DNA from: JBEKVE01 sp049514335
GTDB taxonomy: Bacteria > Actinomycetota > Acidimicrobiia > Acidimicrobiales > UBA8190
Assembly (NCBI GenBank): GCA_049514335.1
Contig: JBEKVE010000041.1
Coordinates: forward strand, 1 to 19,114
Reading direction: 5' to 3'
DNA: 19,114 nucleotides
The notes below the pieces were generated by a model, which was given only the letters and a program-made list of their open reading frames with translations, was not told where the DNA came from and searched no databases. Position 1 is the stretch's first letter, and every line of letters begins with the position of its first letter. A program made the translations under genes and the position numbers. Positions 1-7,162 of the stretch are shown one piece after another.

Positions 1-518
1 ACCCCGCCCAGACGCTGCTGCTCCTGGAGGACCGAGGGGACGCGGCCCGTCTTGTAGTCGACGACGACGAATTCGCCCTCGGGGGTGACGTCGAGCCGGT
101 CGACGATGCCCCGGAGGTGCAGGCCCCCGACCTCGGCCTCGAGCGTGAGCTCGACGCCCACCGTGTCGACGGTGTCGGGGTCCTCGAGCCGGAAGTAGCC
201 CTCCACCAGCGTGGCGGCGTCGGCCACGAAGGTGCGGGCCTCGTCCGCCGACAGCGCCAGGCCCTGGAACTCGGGGTCGGTCTGCATGGCCGCCCAGGCA
301 GCGTCGAGGGCGGCACCGGCCGCATCCGGCGTGCGCGCCCCGCGGGGGTGCTCCCAGAACAGGCGCTCCAGGGCGCCGTGCACGAGCGTGCCCTTGACCG
401 TGGCGGGCGAGGGCGACTCGGCCAGCTTGTCGATGGCGGAGAAGCGGAAGGCGAGCGGGCAGTCCTTGAAGGCGCTCAACTTGGAGGGGGACAGTGTCCG
501 GGGGAGCGCGAGAGCCAC
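1..518 (-). CDS. RecB-like PD-(D/E)XK nuclease, C-terminus cut by window edge
   Basis: The 172 visible residues match the stand-alone RecB-family exonucleases of actinobacteria, which resemble the nuclease domain of RecB/AddB and Cas4. Visible in order: an N-terminal SKLSAFKDCPLAFRF box with Cys20, which in iron-sulfur members is the first cluster ligand; GTLVHGALE with His47; GIVDRLD with Asp140 and Asp143; and VVDYKTG with Asp154 and Lys156, the D-x-K of the metal-binding active site. The family is usually about 260-300 residues, so about 100 residues, including any C-terminal cysteines, lie outside the window. GTG518 is chosen because the conserved box follows it directly. No clear Shine-Dalgarno is seen, and the start lies 9 nt after the stop of the upstream hydrolase, which suggests translational coupling. 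DNA end-processing is inferred from the family; the physiological role is unknown. Confidence 0.88.
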   Translation of the reverse strand, partial: MALALPRTLSPSKLSAFKDCPLAFRFSAIDKLAESPSPATVKGTLVHGALERLFWEHPRGARTPDAAGAALDAAWAAMQTDPEFQGLALSADEARTFVADAATLVEGYFRLEDPDTVDTVGVELTLEAEVGGLHLRGIVDRLDVTPEGEFVVVDYKTGRVPSVLQEQQRLGG

Positions 519-527
519 GGCGGCAGG

Positions 528-1457
528 CTACGCCTCGGGTGTGACGGCCACAGGGACCAGAGCACTGCGCACCGACCTGGCCACCGCGCCGGGGTCCTCG
601 AGCGGCCCGAAGTGCCCCATGCCCGCCATCACCGCCGTCGAGGCCGACGGCAGTCGGGCGGCCAGGCGTCCGAGGAGCGGCGGCCCGAAGGCGTCTGTGT
701 CCTCGCCGCACACGAGCGCCACGGGGCAGCGCACGGCGTCGAAGTTGGCGAAGGCGTCGTGGGCGAAGCTGAGGGCGTAGATGCGGGCCTCGTCCTCGCG
801 CACACAGCGAAGGGTGATGCCCCCGTCCGCCGCCGGGGCGAAGCCGTTGTCGACATAGGCGGCCAGCGCCTCGGGGTCGAGCCGGTCGAAGGGCGGCTTG
901 CCGGCGAAGTTGGCGAGCGCTTCGGCCCGCGACGAAAAGGTGGGACGGCGGCGTTGCGCCCCCAGCGACAGGGGGTTGGCATGATCGTCCCCGGGGGGTT
1001 CGTCGCCGGGGAAGACGATGGGCTCGAAGCAGTAGAGACCGGCGAAGGTGCCGGGACGGGCCTCCTCGGCGAGCAGGAGCGCAGCGCCGCCGCACGAGTG
1101 CCCGAATCCGAGGGGATGCTCGAGCCCGAGCGCGTCCACCACGGCCAGGACGTCGGCGGCGAAGCCGTGCCAGTCGTAGTCGCCGCCCGGAGGCCGGTCG
1201 GAGGCGCCGTGGCCGCGCTCGTCGAGTGCCACGCAGTGGAAGCGGTGGCGGAGGCGGCGGGCCAACGGCGCCAGCGTGGCGGCGCAGAACCCCGTGGCGT
1301 GGACGAGAAGGAGGGTCGGGCCCTGCCCCCCGAAGTCGTAGTACGCCACCCCCACCCCGTCGGACGCCGTGGCCCGCCCCGACGGCTCCGTAGGCCGCAG
1401 GCCCTCAGGGGCGTGGGCGTCGTCGGGCACTGGCACGGCCCCGAACCTACCGGGCAC
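528..1457 (-). CDS. Alpha/beta hydrolase
   Basis: A 309-residue alpha/beta-hydrolase-fold protein, the normal length for the family. Visible landmarks: LLLVHATGF (about 50-57) forming the oxyanion-hole strand and turn; DERGHG (79-84); the nucleophile elbow GHSCGG with Ser121; an acid candidate in GEDTDAF (Asp253 or Asp255); and the catalytic His282 in GMGHFGP. The triad is therefore complete. Esters, epoxides and haloalkanes are all substrates in this superfamily and none can be picked from sequence. The listed start is GTG1457; an in-frame GTG at 1436 would remove seven residues. No signal peptide is seen, so it is probably cytoplasmic. It is the upstream gene of a two-gene unit with the nuclease and reads divergently from the small gene at 1638. 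Confidence 0.9.
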   Translation of the reverse strand: MPGRFGAVPVPDDAHAPEGLRPTEPSGRATASDGVGVAYYDFGGQGPTLLLVHATGFCAATLAPLARRLRHRFHCVALDERGHGASDRPPGGDYDWHGFAADVLAVVDALGLEHPLGFGHSCGGAALLLAEEARPGTFAGLYCFEPIVFPGDEPPGDDHANPLSLGAQRRRPTFSSRAEALANFAGKPPFDRLDPEALAAYVDNGFAPAADGGITLRCVREDEARIYALSFAHDAFANFDAVRCPVALVCGEDTDAFGPPLLGRLAARLPSASTAVMAGMGHFGPLEDPGAVARSVRSALVPVAVTPEA

Positions 1458-1489
1458 CGCTCCGTGCGCAGCGCTCCCGGCCGATGGGG

Positions 1490-1527
1490 GAATTACCGTA
1501 CGTTCGCGTGTCGTTCACGAAAGGTTC
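1490..1527 (-). promoter_or_regulatory. Candidate hydrolase promoter with three phased GAAC repeats
   Basis: Read on the minus strand, GAAC occurs three times at exact 11-bp steps (plus-strand GTTC at 1502-1505, 1513-1516 and 1524-1527). A TAATTC -10-like hexamer follows at 1495-1490, about 33 nt before the GTG start at 1457. One-turn phasing could be an activator site, and GAAC also resembles ECF-type -35 cores. No regulator is identified. Confidence 0.3.
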
Positions 1528-1637
1528 ATCCACCCCAGGCGACCCCACGACGGCCCTGGACAGGGGCACAGGACAGGACAACGGCCCTGCTCGCGGCCCC
1601 GGGACGCCCACCGACGGCTTGGATAGGTTCTGGCGCC

Positions 1638-1820
1638 GTGGGGTCCTTCCGCTACGGGTTGACGTTGCTACCGGGGGCGTTGCGCCCCGACGACGACCGG
1701 GACGAGGAGAAGGTCGACCGGGTGGTGCGGGACCGCTCCGAGAGCGGGTGGGAGCTCGTCACCGCCGTGACGGCGCGCGACGGTTCGGACGTCCTCGTGT
1801 TCCGCCGGCCCGCCGATTGA
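1638..1820 (+). CDS. Small DUF4177-like protein
   Basis: A 60-residue protein starting at GTG1638. Its pattern is that of DUF4177-like small domains: an N-terminal strand (FRYGLTLLP), a central helix rich in charged residues, then SGWELVTAV (about 36-44) and a closing strand DVLVFRRP (51-58). The GWELV motif and the terminal V-F-R-R-P are the recognisable parts; the family has no known function. The longer same-frame reading that begins far upstream is antisense to the hydrolase and nuclease and is not believed. A -10-like TAGGTT at 1625-1630 lies 7 nt before the GTG and no Shine-Dalgarno is present, so a leaderless message is likely. The gene converges on the phosphatase gene. Confidence 0.72.
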   Translation: MGSFRYGLTLLPGALRPDDDRDEEKVDRVVRDRSESGWELVTAVTARDGSDVLVFRRPAD

Positions 1821-1831
1821 TCGACGCGTCG

Positions 1832-1857
1832 GCCCCCGCACCCACGCCGCCGGGGGC
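1832..1857. terminator. Bidirectional hairpin between convergent genes
   Basis: GCCCCCG (1832-1838) pairs perfectly with CGGGGGC (1851-1857) around a 12-nt loop. It sits between the stops of the small plus-strand gene (1820) and the minus-strand phosphatase (1865). There is no T-tract, which is common in high-GC actinobacteria. Confidence 0.5.
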
Positions 1858-1864
1858 GCGGTGC

Positions 1865-2635
1865 TCAGGACGGTGCGCTGTCCTCGAGGAGCACGGCGCG
1901 CAGGCGTTCCACGGCCGCCGTGACGCCCCACGTCGCCGCCAGGTCGTCGAAGCTGCCGTGCTCGTCGTGGAGCGAGTCGAGGAAGGCGGCCATGGTGCGG
2001 GGCGACACGGCGGTGACAGCCGGGGCGTAGCGCTCGACCTCCTCGGCGGCATCGGCGTACTCGGCCTTGAGGCGGGCCATGAGCGCCACCATGCCCTCGG
2101 CGCTCAGGGCGTAGTCGTCGACGATGACGTCGTGGGGCACGCCCAGAAAGCCGAGGACCAGGGCGGCCAGGATGCCGGTGCGGTCCTTGCCGGCGCTGCA
2201 ATGGAACACGGCGGGCAGCGCACCCGGCTCGGCCAGGACCTCCACCGCCCGGACGAGCGAGGGTGAACCCTGGGTGAACAACTGGCGGTAGCGCGACGTC
2301 ACGAAGATGGGCTCGTCGTAGCGCTCCAGGTCCTCGGGGGGTGGCAGCAGGTCGGTCAGCGGGAGGTGGTGGTACTCGACCTCGAAGGCGTCCTCGGGGA
2401 ACCGGCCCCGCTGCTCGACCTCGTCCACGGTGCGCAGGTCGATGACCGTGGCCAGTCCGAGGTCGGCCAACTGGGCGCAATCGTCGCCATCGAGCCGGCT
2501 GAGTCCGTCGGCGCGGAACAGCGTCCGCCACCGGATGTGCCGTCCGTCAGTGGTGGGGTAGCCACCGAGGTCGCGGAAGTTCACACATCCCGACAGCGAG
2601 AGCTTGCGAGCGGGCTGGGCCACGGCGTCGGGCAC
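1865..2635 (-). CDS. Tyrosine-protein phosphatase, IphP/PtpB-like
   Basis: A 256-residue protein of the Y_phosphatase3 group, which contains Mycobacterium PtpB and cyanobacterial IphP. Family landmarks: NFRDLGGY near the N-terminus (19-26), the WRTLFRAD strand (36-43), VIDLRT (64-69), and the P-loop HCSAGKDRTG with nucleophile Cys146 and Arg152 (C-x5-R). The lysine and aspartate inside the loop are typical of this group, whose members hydrolyse phosphotyrosine and in some cases phosphoserine or phosphoinositides. No signal peptide is seen. GTG2635 is used because the NFRDLGG box starts only 18 residues later; the Shine-Dalgarno is weak. It lies 22 nt downstream of the glycosidase-like gene, so it is probably the last gene of the minus-strand run. 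Its substrate is not known. Confidence 0.9.
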   Translation of the reverse strand: MPDAVAQPARKLSLSGCVNFRDLGGYPTTDGRHIRWRTLFRADGLSRLDGDDCAQLADLGLATVIDLRTVDEVEQRGRFPEDAFEVEYHHLPLTDLLPPPEDLERYDEPIFVTSRYRQLFTQGSPSLVRAVEVLAEPGALPAVFHCSAGKDRTGILAALVLGFLGVPHDVIVDDYALSAEGMVALMARLKAEYADAAEEVERYAPAVTAVSPRTMAAFLDSLHDEHGSFDDLAATWGVTAAVERLRAVLLEDSAPS

Positions 2636-2657
2636 GGCGTCAGGTTACCGCTGCCAC

Positions 2658-3614
2658 TCAGTGGGCGAGGACGGCCGCCTCGGCGTCGAAGCCGGCGACC
2701 AGCGTGGACCACAGCGGCTTGGTGGTGGGAAGGCAGTCCTCGGTGAAGTACCACCAGAAGTAGCCACCCACGTAGTACGGCAAGGTGATGTCCAACCCGT
2801 AGTAGTAGGCCATGAGCGACCGGGCGGCCCCGAGCGTGGCGCCGGTGGCGGGCTCGGCCATGCCGATCTCGCCGAACCCCACCCGGGCGCCCGGGTAGAG
2901 CGCGTGCAGCTGCCCGAAGAGCGTCGTCCAGGCAGCGGCACCGGGGCGGATGCCGTTGCACGAGTCCTCGTAATACGACAGGAAGACGTACGAGAGCCCC
3001 GAGCGCACGGCGCTGGGCACGTACTGGCGGGAGAAGCTGAGCGGGTCGAGCTCGCGCCGTCCGTCGCCGCAGCCGAGGTTGTCGTAGAGGGTGAGTGCAC
3101 TGTGGCCGCCGGCTGCCGCCACGACGTCGTAGGCCTCGGTCAGCTTGGCTTCCACCGTGGTGTAGCGGCCCGTCCAGTTGCCGTTCACCTCGTTGCCGAT
3201 CTCCCACACGTCGATGTCGCCGCCGAAGGCGGCGACGTAGGACTTCACCCGCTTGTCGTACGCGGCCACCGTGATGTGGCGGGAGTCCGACGAGTCGAGC
3301 AGCTCGCCCATGAGGTGGCTGACCGGCCCGAGGGTACGGATCGCCGCTGCGTAGTAGCTGGCGGGCTCCTTCACGTCGAAGTAGATCCGGATGGTCGGTT
3401 CCTCGGGCAGGCTCGCCGCTGCGGCGGCGATGGCGCTCACGTCGGTGACGCTGTCCACCGTCACCCCGTACAGGGGACCCGACAACGCCGGCGGGGCCGC
3501 GGCGGGCGCGGCGGGCGCGGCGGGCGCGGCGGCGTGCGCGGCGGGTGTGGCGAGGCCGGCCAGGGCGGCACCGAGGGTCCCGAGGGCAAGCGCCATGCCG
3601 GCCAGGACGCGCAC
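2658..3614 (-). CDS. Secreted glycoside hydrolase-like protein
   Basis: A 318-residue protein with a signal peptide (about 1-28, ending in AHA), an Ala/Pro linker (29-43) and a domain resembling the (beta/alpha)8 glycosidases of clan GH-A. Two motifs fit the paired carboxylates of that clan: VWEIGNEVNG, with Glu142 as candidate acid/base after Asn141, and VGFGEIGM, with Glu249 as candidate nucleophile. Aromatic-rich GGYFWWYF (283-290) would sit at the end of the barrel. Three cysteines (182, 219, 294) may form a disulfide. I cannot assign a GH family or substrate, and the domain of about 275 residues is short for the clan. GTG3614 has AGGA 8 nt upstream; ATG at 3596, six codons in, is an alternative. 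It starts 10 nt after the ABC permease stop, so the two are probably co-transcribed. Confidence 0.75.
   Translation of the reverse strand: MRVLAGMALALGTLGAALAGLATPAAHAAAPAAPAAPAAAPPALSGPLYGVTVDSVTDVSAIAAAAASLPEEPTIRIYFDVKEPASYYAAAIRTLGPVSHLMGELLDSSDSRHITVAAYDKRVKSYVAAFGGDIDVWEIGNEVNGNWTGRYTTVEAKLTEAYDVVAAAGGHSALTLYDNLGCGDGRRELDPLSFSRQYVPSAVRSGLSYVFLSYYEDSCNGIRPGAAAWTTLFGQLHALYPGARVGFGEIGMAEPATGATLGAARSLMAYYYGLDITLPYYVGGYFWWYFTEDCLPTTKPLWSTLVAGFDAEAAVLAH
3501..3532. repeat. 9-bp tandem repeat encoding Ala/Pro linker
   Basis: Three full copies of GGCGGGCGC (3501-3509, 3510-3518, 3519-3527) and a partial fourth. On the coding (minus) strand they give the repeating Ala-Pro-Ala linker just after the signal peptide of the glycosidase-like protein. 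Such repeats can change length by slippage. Confidence 0.8.
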
Positions 3615-3624
3615 CGCCGTGGTC

Positions 3625-4506
3625 CTAGGACAGGACGCGCCGGCGGAAGTTGCGCAGCCCGATGCTCAGGAACAGCGCGCAGAACCCCACCAGGACCGGG
3701 TAGATGATGTAGAGGTGCATGTGCGAGGCGCTCGTAAAGGCACCCCGCATGCCTTCGTTGACGTAGATGAGGGGATTGACGAGCACGATCGTCTGCAGCC
3801 AGTGCCACGCCCCGACCGTCACGGGCGTGAGCCGCGTCCACTGGTAGTAGGTGCCGCCCAGGAAGGTGATGGGCAGCACCACGAACCCGAACATGAGCCC
3901 GATGTTGCGCGGCTCGAAGGACGTGCCCAGCAGGAGCCCGAGCGAGCTCATGGTCACAGACGCCAGCGGGACGAGGGTGAGGATGATCCACCAGTGCAGG
4001 TCGATGTGGGCCTCGACCCCCGCGGCGTGGACGACGGCGGCGATGGGAAGGACGAGGGCGGCGGAGATGAGGCCCTGGACCGTGCCGGACAGGACCTTGG
4101 CCATGGCCACCAGCCAGATCGGGCACGGCGCCTGCACGCGGTCCTCGATCTCGCGGGTGAAGCCGAACTCCTGGGCCATGGGCAGCGCCACCGACTGCAC
4201 GCCCTGGAACATGATGGAGATGCCCACCACGCCGGGGACGAGCACGGTGGCGAACCCCGATGCCGCCGCCGTGCCGCGTCCACCCCCGATGCCCTGGCCG
4301 ATCTTGGGGAAGACGAACAGGAACACGAAGCACAGCAAGAAGGGCTGCACCAGGGTGCGGATCACGAACTCGCTGAAGTGCTTCCACAGCACAACCAGGT
4401 CGCGCAGCATGAGGGCGCGAAGCGACACCCAGCTGGACGAGAAGGCGGAGCGGGTGGGCCTGGCCTCGATGTGGGCGTGGGGCGCGGGGACGTCGACGAC
4501 GGCCAT
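3625..4506 (-). CDS. ABC-2 type exporter permease (DrrB-like)
   Basis: A 293-residue integral membrane protein of the ABC-2 family. Six hydrophobic segments can be seen at about 51-68, 87-107, 140-162, 172-194, 202-221 and 264-286. The stretch FEPRNIGLMFGFVVLPITFLGGTYY-type region around 198-221 is the characteristic ABC2 pore-proximal segment that ends in an F-L-G-G turn. The cytoplasmic N-terminus holds an amphipathic stretch (about 27-48) typical of DrrB-like proteins. Start ATG4506 overlaps the ATPase stop in a TGATG arrangement, so the two subunits are translationally coupled. Together they would form an ATP-driven exporter of hydrophobic compounds, lipids or glycans. The substrate is unknown; the downstream secreted glycosidase-like gene hints at an envelope role, but that is inference only. 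Confidence 0.92.
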   Translation of the reverse strand: MAVVDVPAPHAHIEARPTRSAFSSSWVSLRALMLRDLVVLWKHFSEFVIRTLVQPFLLCFVFLFVFPKIGQGIGGGRGTAAASGFATVLVPGVVGISIMFQGVQSVALPMAQEFGFTREIEDRVQAPCPIWLVAMAKVLSGTVQGLISAALVLPIAAVVHAAGVEAHIDLHWWIILTLVPLASVTMSSLGLLLGTSFEPRNIGLMFGFVVLPITFLGGTYYQWTRLTPVTVGAWHWLQTIVLVNPLIYVNEGMRGAFTSASHMHLYIIYPVLVGFCALFLSIGLRNFRRRVLS

Positions 4507-5597
4507 CAGTCGCGCAGGTCCTTGCCGGTCAGATTGATGAAGACGGTCTCGAGGGTTGGTTCGGCCACCGACAAGTCGCCCACCTCGAGGCCGGCGCGCT
4601 CCGCCGCGCTGACGACGCGGGGGACGATCCGCTCCGAGCTCCGTACGTGCAGCTCGACCCCGCCGTCCACCTCGCGTGCCCGGGTCACACCGTCGAAGTC
4701 CGTGGAGAACACCGCCGCCAGCGCAGCGCGGTCGCCGGGCGTCTTGACCGTGACGATGGTGTCGGCGCCCACGGTGCGCTTGAGCTGGGCGGGGGTGTCG
4801 AGCGCCAGGATCTTGCCGTGGTCCATGATCGCCACCCGGTTGCACAGCTGGTCGGCTTCCTCCATGTAGTGGGTGGTGAGGAGGATGGTCTGGCCGTCGC
4901 CGTTGAGCTCGCGCAGCACCTCCCACAGCGCCAGCCGGCTCTGGGGGTCGAGCCCCGCCGTCGGCTCGTCGAGGAAGAGCACGGCGGGTCGGTGGAAGAC
5001 GGCGCGCGCCACCATGAGGCGCTGCGCCATGCCGCCCGACAGTGCGTAGACCGAGGCCTTGGCCCAGCGTGACAGCTGGAACTGCTCGAGCAGGTCGTCG
5101 GCCACGCGCCGCGACTGGCGGGCGCCCATGCCGAACAGGCGCCCGTGGAAGTAGAGGTTCTCCCACACCGACAGCTGGCGGTCGAGGGTGTTCTCCTGGC
5201 TCACGATGCCGAGGATCTGTTTGGCCAGGGTGGGGTGGGCCACCACGTCGATGCCTCCCACCCAGGCCCGGCCCGATGAGGGGATGACCCTGGTGGTGAG
5301 CATCCCGGCAGTGGTGGTCTTGCCCGCGCCGTTGGGCCCGAGCAGGCCGAAGATCTCGCCCGTGGCCACGGTGAGGTTGAGCTCGTCGACGGCCCGGAAG
5401 TCGGTGCCGGCGTAGGTCTTGGTGAGGTCGACGGTGCGGATGACGTCGTCGGTCGAGCCGGGCCGGCCGACCGTGTCGACACCCCCCGACGATGCCGGCC
5501 CGCGGGCCGTGGCGTCGGTCAGGACGGCTGACCAGGAGGAGAAGGCGGGAATGCCGCTCGGCGACGGGCCACGTTCCGACACTAACAAATGGCCCAC
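4506..5597 (-). CDS. ABC exporter ATPase (DrrA-like)
   Basis: A 363-residue nucleotide-binding subunit with all motifs: Walker A GPNGAGKTT (87-95), Q-loop Gln134, signature LSGGM (186-190, Met in place of the usual Gln), Walker B LFLDE (207-211), D-loop AGLDP, and H-loop His243. The C-terminal about 80 residues (from about 280) form the DrrA-type accessory domain ending in LETVFINLTGK. The first 50 residues before DVIRTVDLTKTY are not conserved in appearance, so the true start is uncertain. GTG5597 has GGAGG only 3 nt upstream, a strong but close site; GTG5582 is an alternative. It partners the permease whose ATG overlaps its stop and lies 42 nt downstream of the membrane protein gene, so it is probably in the same transcript. 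Confidence 0.93.
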   Translation of the reverse strand: MGHLLVSERGPSPSGIPAFSSWSAVLTDATARGPASSGGVDTVGRPGSTDDVIRTVDLTKTYAGTDFRAVDELNLTVATGEIFGLLGPNGAGKTTTAGMLTTRVIPSSGRAWVGGIDVVAHPTLAKQILGIVSQENTLDRQLSVWENLYFHGRLFGMGARQSRRVADDLLEQFQLSRWAKASVYALSGGMAQRLMVARAVFHRPAVLFLDEPTAGLDPQSRLALWEVLRELNGDGQTILLTTHYMEEADQLCNRVAIMDHGKILALDTPAQLKRTVGADTIVTVKTPGDRAALAAVFSTDFDGVTRAREVDGGVELHVRSSERIVPRVVSAAERAGLEVGDLSVAEPTLETVFINLTGKDLRD

Positions 5598-5639
5598 TCG
5601 CCTCCGAGGGAGCTCGCCCTGGTCTGGCGCCGTGGAGGA

Positions 5640-6899
5640 TCAGATGACCTTCACGAGCTCGGCCGCCACCACCAACCAGGTGAGTCCCATCACGGGTGCG
5701 ATGACGCGGGTGCGCCGCGGTGAGGCCAGCACGACGAGCACGCTGAGGACATAGACGTCGTCGAGACTGCGAAAGCCGACGTCACCGAGCCAGATCCCCG
5801 GTGCCAGGCACAGCGAGAGCACGCCGTAGGCGCCCCACGCCAGGCGCTCGTGCAGGGGCGCGGCGCTGGTCTTCAGGTGTCGTGCTGCCGTGACGACCAC
5901 GAAGACGAGGACCGCCAGCTCGCCGAACCACAGCACCGCCGACTTGCCCGGCAGGAGGGCGGCGTAGTGCGAGAAGCCCCGGGCCAGCCCGGCGAAAGGG
6001 ACGTCGAGGTTGTGCTGGCCGGAGGCGAGCAGCGGGAGGTGCCCGATCTTGCTGCGGACCACGCCTTGCCAGCCGGCGAACACCGCCACGGGGAGCACCC
6101 ACGCCGTGAGGTGTGAGGCGGGCGCCGATTCGGGTCGCCGCACCGCCCCGGGGCCCGGCGCCAACCACCGGGCCAGCTGGACGAGGCCGATGCAGGCCAC
6201 CACGACCAGGGCGGTCTCGCGGCTGAGCACGGCGGCGCTGAGCGCCAACCCGCACAGCACCGGGCGGCGGCGACGCAGCGCCACCAACCCGGCCACGATG
6301 AAGGTGCACTCCACGATCTCGGTGAGGTCGCGCGACAGGCTCCAGACGAAGCCGAAGTAGGCGGGGACGAGCAGGCCCCAGGCCGGGTGCCGCCCCCCGT
6401 CGCGGGCCACGAGGGCACCGAGCCAGCCGAGCGCACCGAGGCACACGACGTTCACGGCGATGAGCGACCACGGGACGAGCGATGCGTGACCGGCGGACAG
6501 GGTCCAGGCGAGGACGGGGTAGACGACGCGCTCGTAGCGCTGCGGCGAATCCATGACGATGCCCTGGGCATGCGGCGAGAAGTCGAGCGGGTCGAGGGCG
6601 AGGCGGTAGTAGAACTGCCCGTCGTAGCCGTTGCCGTGGACCACGGGTACCCCCACATGGCTCCCGGGGACCACGAAGCGGCTCCCGAGGAGCACGAGGT
6701 TGCCCACGTGGCCCTGTCCGGCAACCTCCACGCGCAGGGCGACGACGACGAGCGCCACCAACGCCGTTGCCGCTCCCACCAGTGCGGGATGACGAAAGGT
6801 CGTGTCGAGCAGGCCCACCGCTCGCCGGAGGCGGTCGGACCCCGGACGCGACCCAACGTGCTGGACCGTGTTCCTCGGGGGAGAGGTGGGCAGCTCCAT
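5640..6899 (-). CDS. Polytopic membrane protein, GT-C glycosyltransferase-like
   Basis: A 419-residue protein with about nine to ten hydrophobic segments, beginning at about 39-58 and continuing to the C-terminus. GNGYDGQFYYRLALDP (89-104) lies in the first extracytoplasmic loop, followed by QRYERVVYPVLAW (120-132). The YDGQFYY plus R-x-x-YP pattern is one I associate with a group of uncharacterised bacterial membrane proteins that look like GT-C glycosyltransferases. SRDLTEI (189-195) and LSRETALV (225-232) are further polar motifs between helices. Function is not established. ATG6899 is chosen over an upstream in-frame reading because that extension is Arg/Pro-rich and runs into the divergent ABC promoter region. 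There is no good Shine-Dalgarno. The gene heads the minus-strand run that continues into the exporter. Confidence 0.82.
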   Translation of the reverse strand: MELPTSPPRNTVQHVGSRPGSDRLRRAVGLLDTTFRHPALVGAATALVALVVVALRVEVAGQGHVGNLVLLGSRFVVPGSHVGVPVVHGNGYDGQFYYRLALDPLDFSPHAQGIVMDSPQRYERVVYPVLAWTLSAGHASLVPWSLIAVNVVCLGALGWLGALVARDGGRHPAWGLLVPAYFGFVWSLSRDLTEIVECTFIVAGLVALRRRRPVLCGLALSAAVLSRETALVVVACIGLVQLARWLAPGPGAVRRPESAPASHLTAWVLPVAVFAGWQGVVRSKIGHLPLLASGQHNLDVPFAGLARGFSHYAALLPGKSAVLWFGELAVLVFVVVTAARHLKTSAAPLHERLAWGAYGVLSLCLAPGIWLGDVGFRSLDDVYVLSVLVVLASPRRTRVIAPVMGLTWLVVAAELVKVI

Positions 6900-6955
6900 C
6901 GGAGTGCGCGGCCGGCCGCTGAACGAGCGTGTGTGGTGGGCGTGACTCGCCGACG

Positions 6956-6985
6956 TAGCTAAACGCGGAGGACGTGACCGGTCAA
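6956..6985 (-). promoter_or_regulatory. Candidate promoter with overlapping 10-bp palindrome
   Basis: On the minus strand TTGACC (6985-6980) is followed after 17-18 nt by TTAGCT/TAGCTA (6962-6956), which places a start about 45-50 nt before ATG6899. The -35 box overlaps the perfect palindrome TGACCGGTCA (6975-6984). A related CCGGTCACCGG lies at 6997-7007 on the side of the divergent ABC operon, beside a possible plus-strand -10 TAGCAT (7009-7014). The layout suits one repressor controlling both directions. Confidence 0.42.
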
Positions 6986-7162
6986 GGACCCTCGCCCCGG
7001 TCACCGGGTAGCATCCGGGCAGCGCACAGGGCAGGCCCCTCGTCGACCGTGCACAGCAACGCTGGAGGCCCGGCGTTCCCACGATCGCCGGAGGGATGTG
7101 TGGGCGGCGGCCAGGGTCTCGCCGTGGAGCGCCCACCGGGCCACCGGGGAGAGGGGAGATCG

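Noticed and set aside
117..1637. Long plus-strand open frame running into the small DUF4177-like gene
   Set aside because: It is antisense to the nuclease and hydrolase, both of which have complete motifs. Its composition is Gly/Arg/Glu-rich without domains. Only the last 60 codons are credible.
3501..3532. Tandem repeat considered as a CRISPR-like or regulatory array
   Set aside because: Units are only 9 bp with no spacers and lie in frame in a coding region; they simply encode an Ala/Pro linker.
3391..4869. Plus-strand open frame of 492 codons
   Set aside because: It is antisense to the permease and ATPase and is Asp/His/Glu-rich low-complexity sequence.
6900..7136. N-terminal extension of the GT-C-like membrane protein
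   Set aside because: It would cover the divergent promoter region and is Arg/Pro-rich without family character. ATG6899 precedes the first helix properly.
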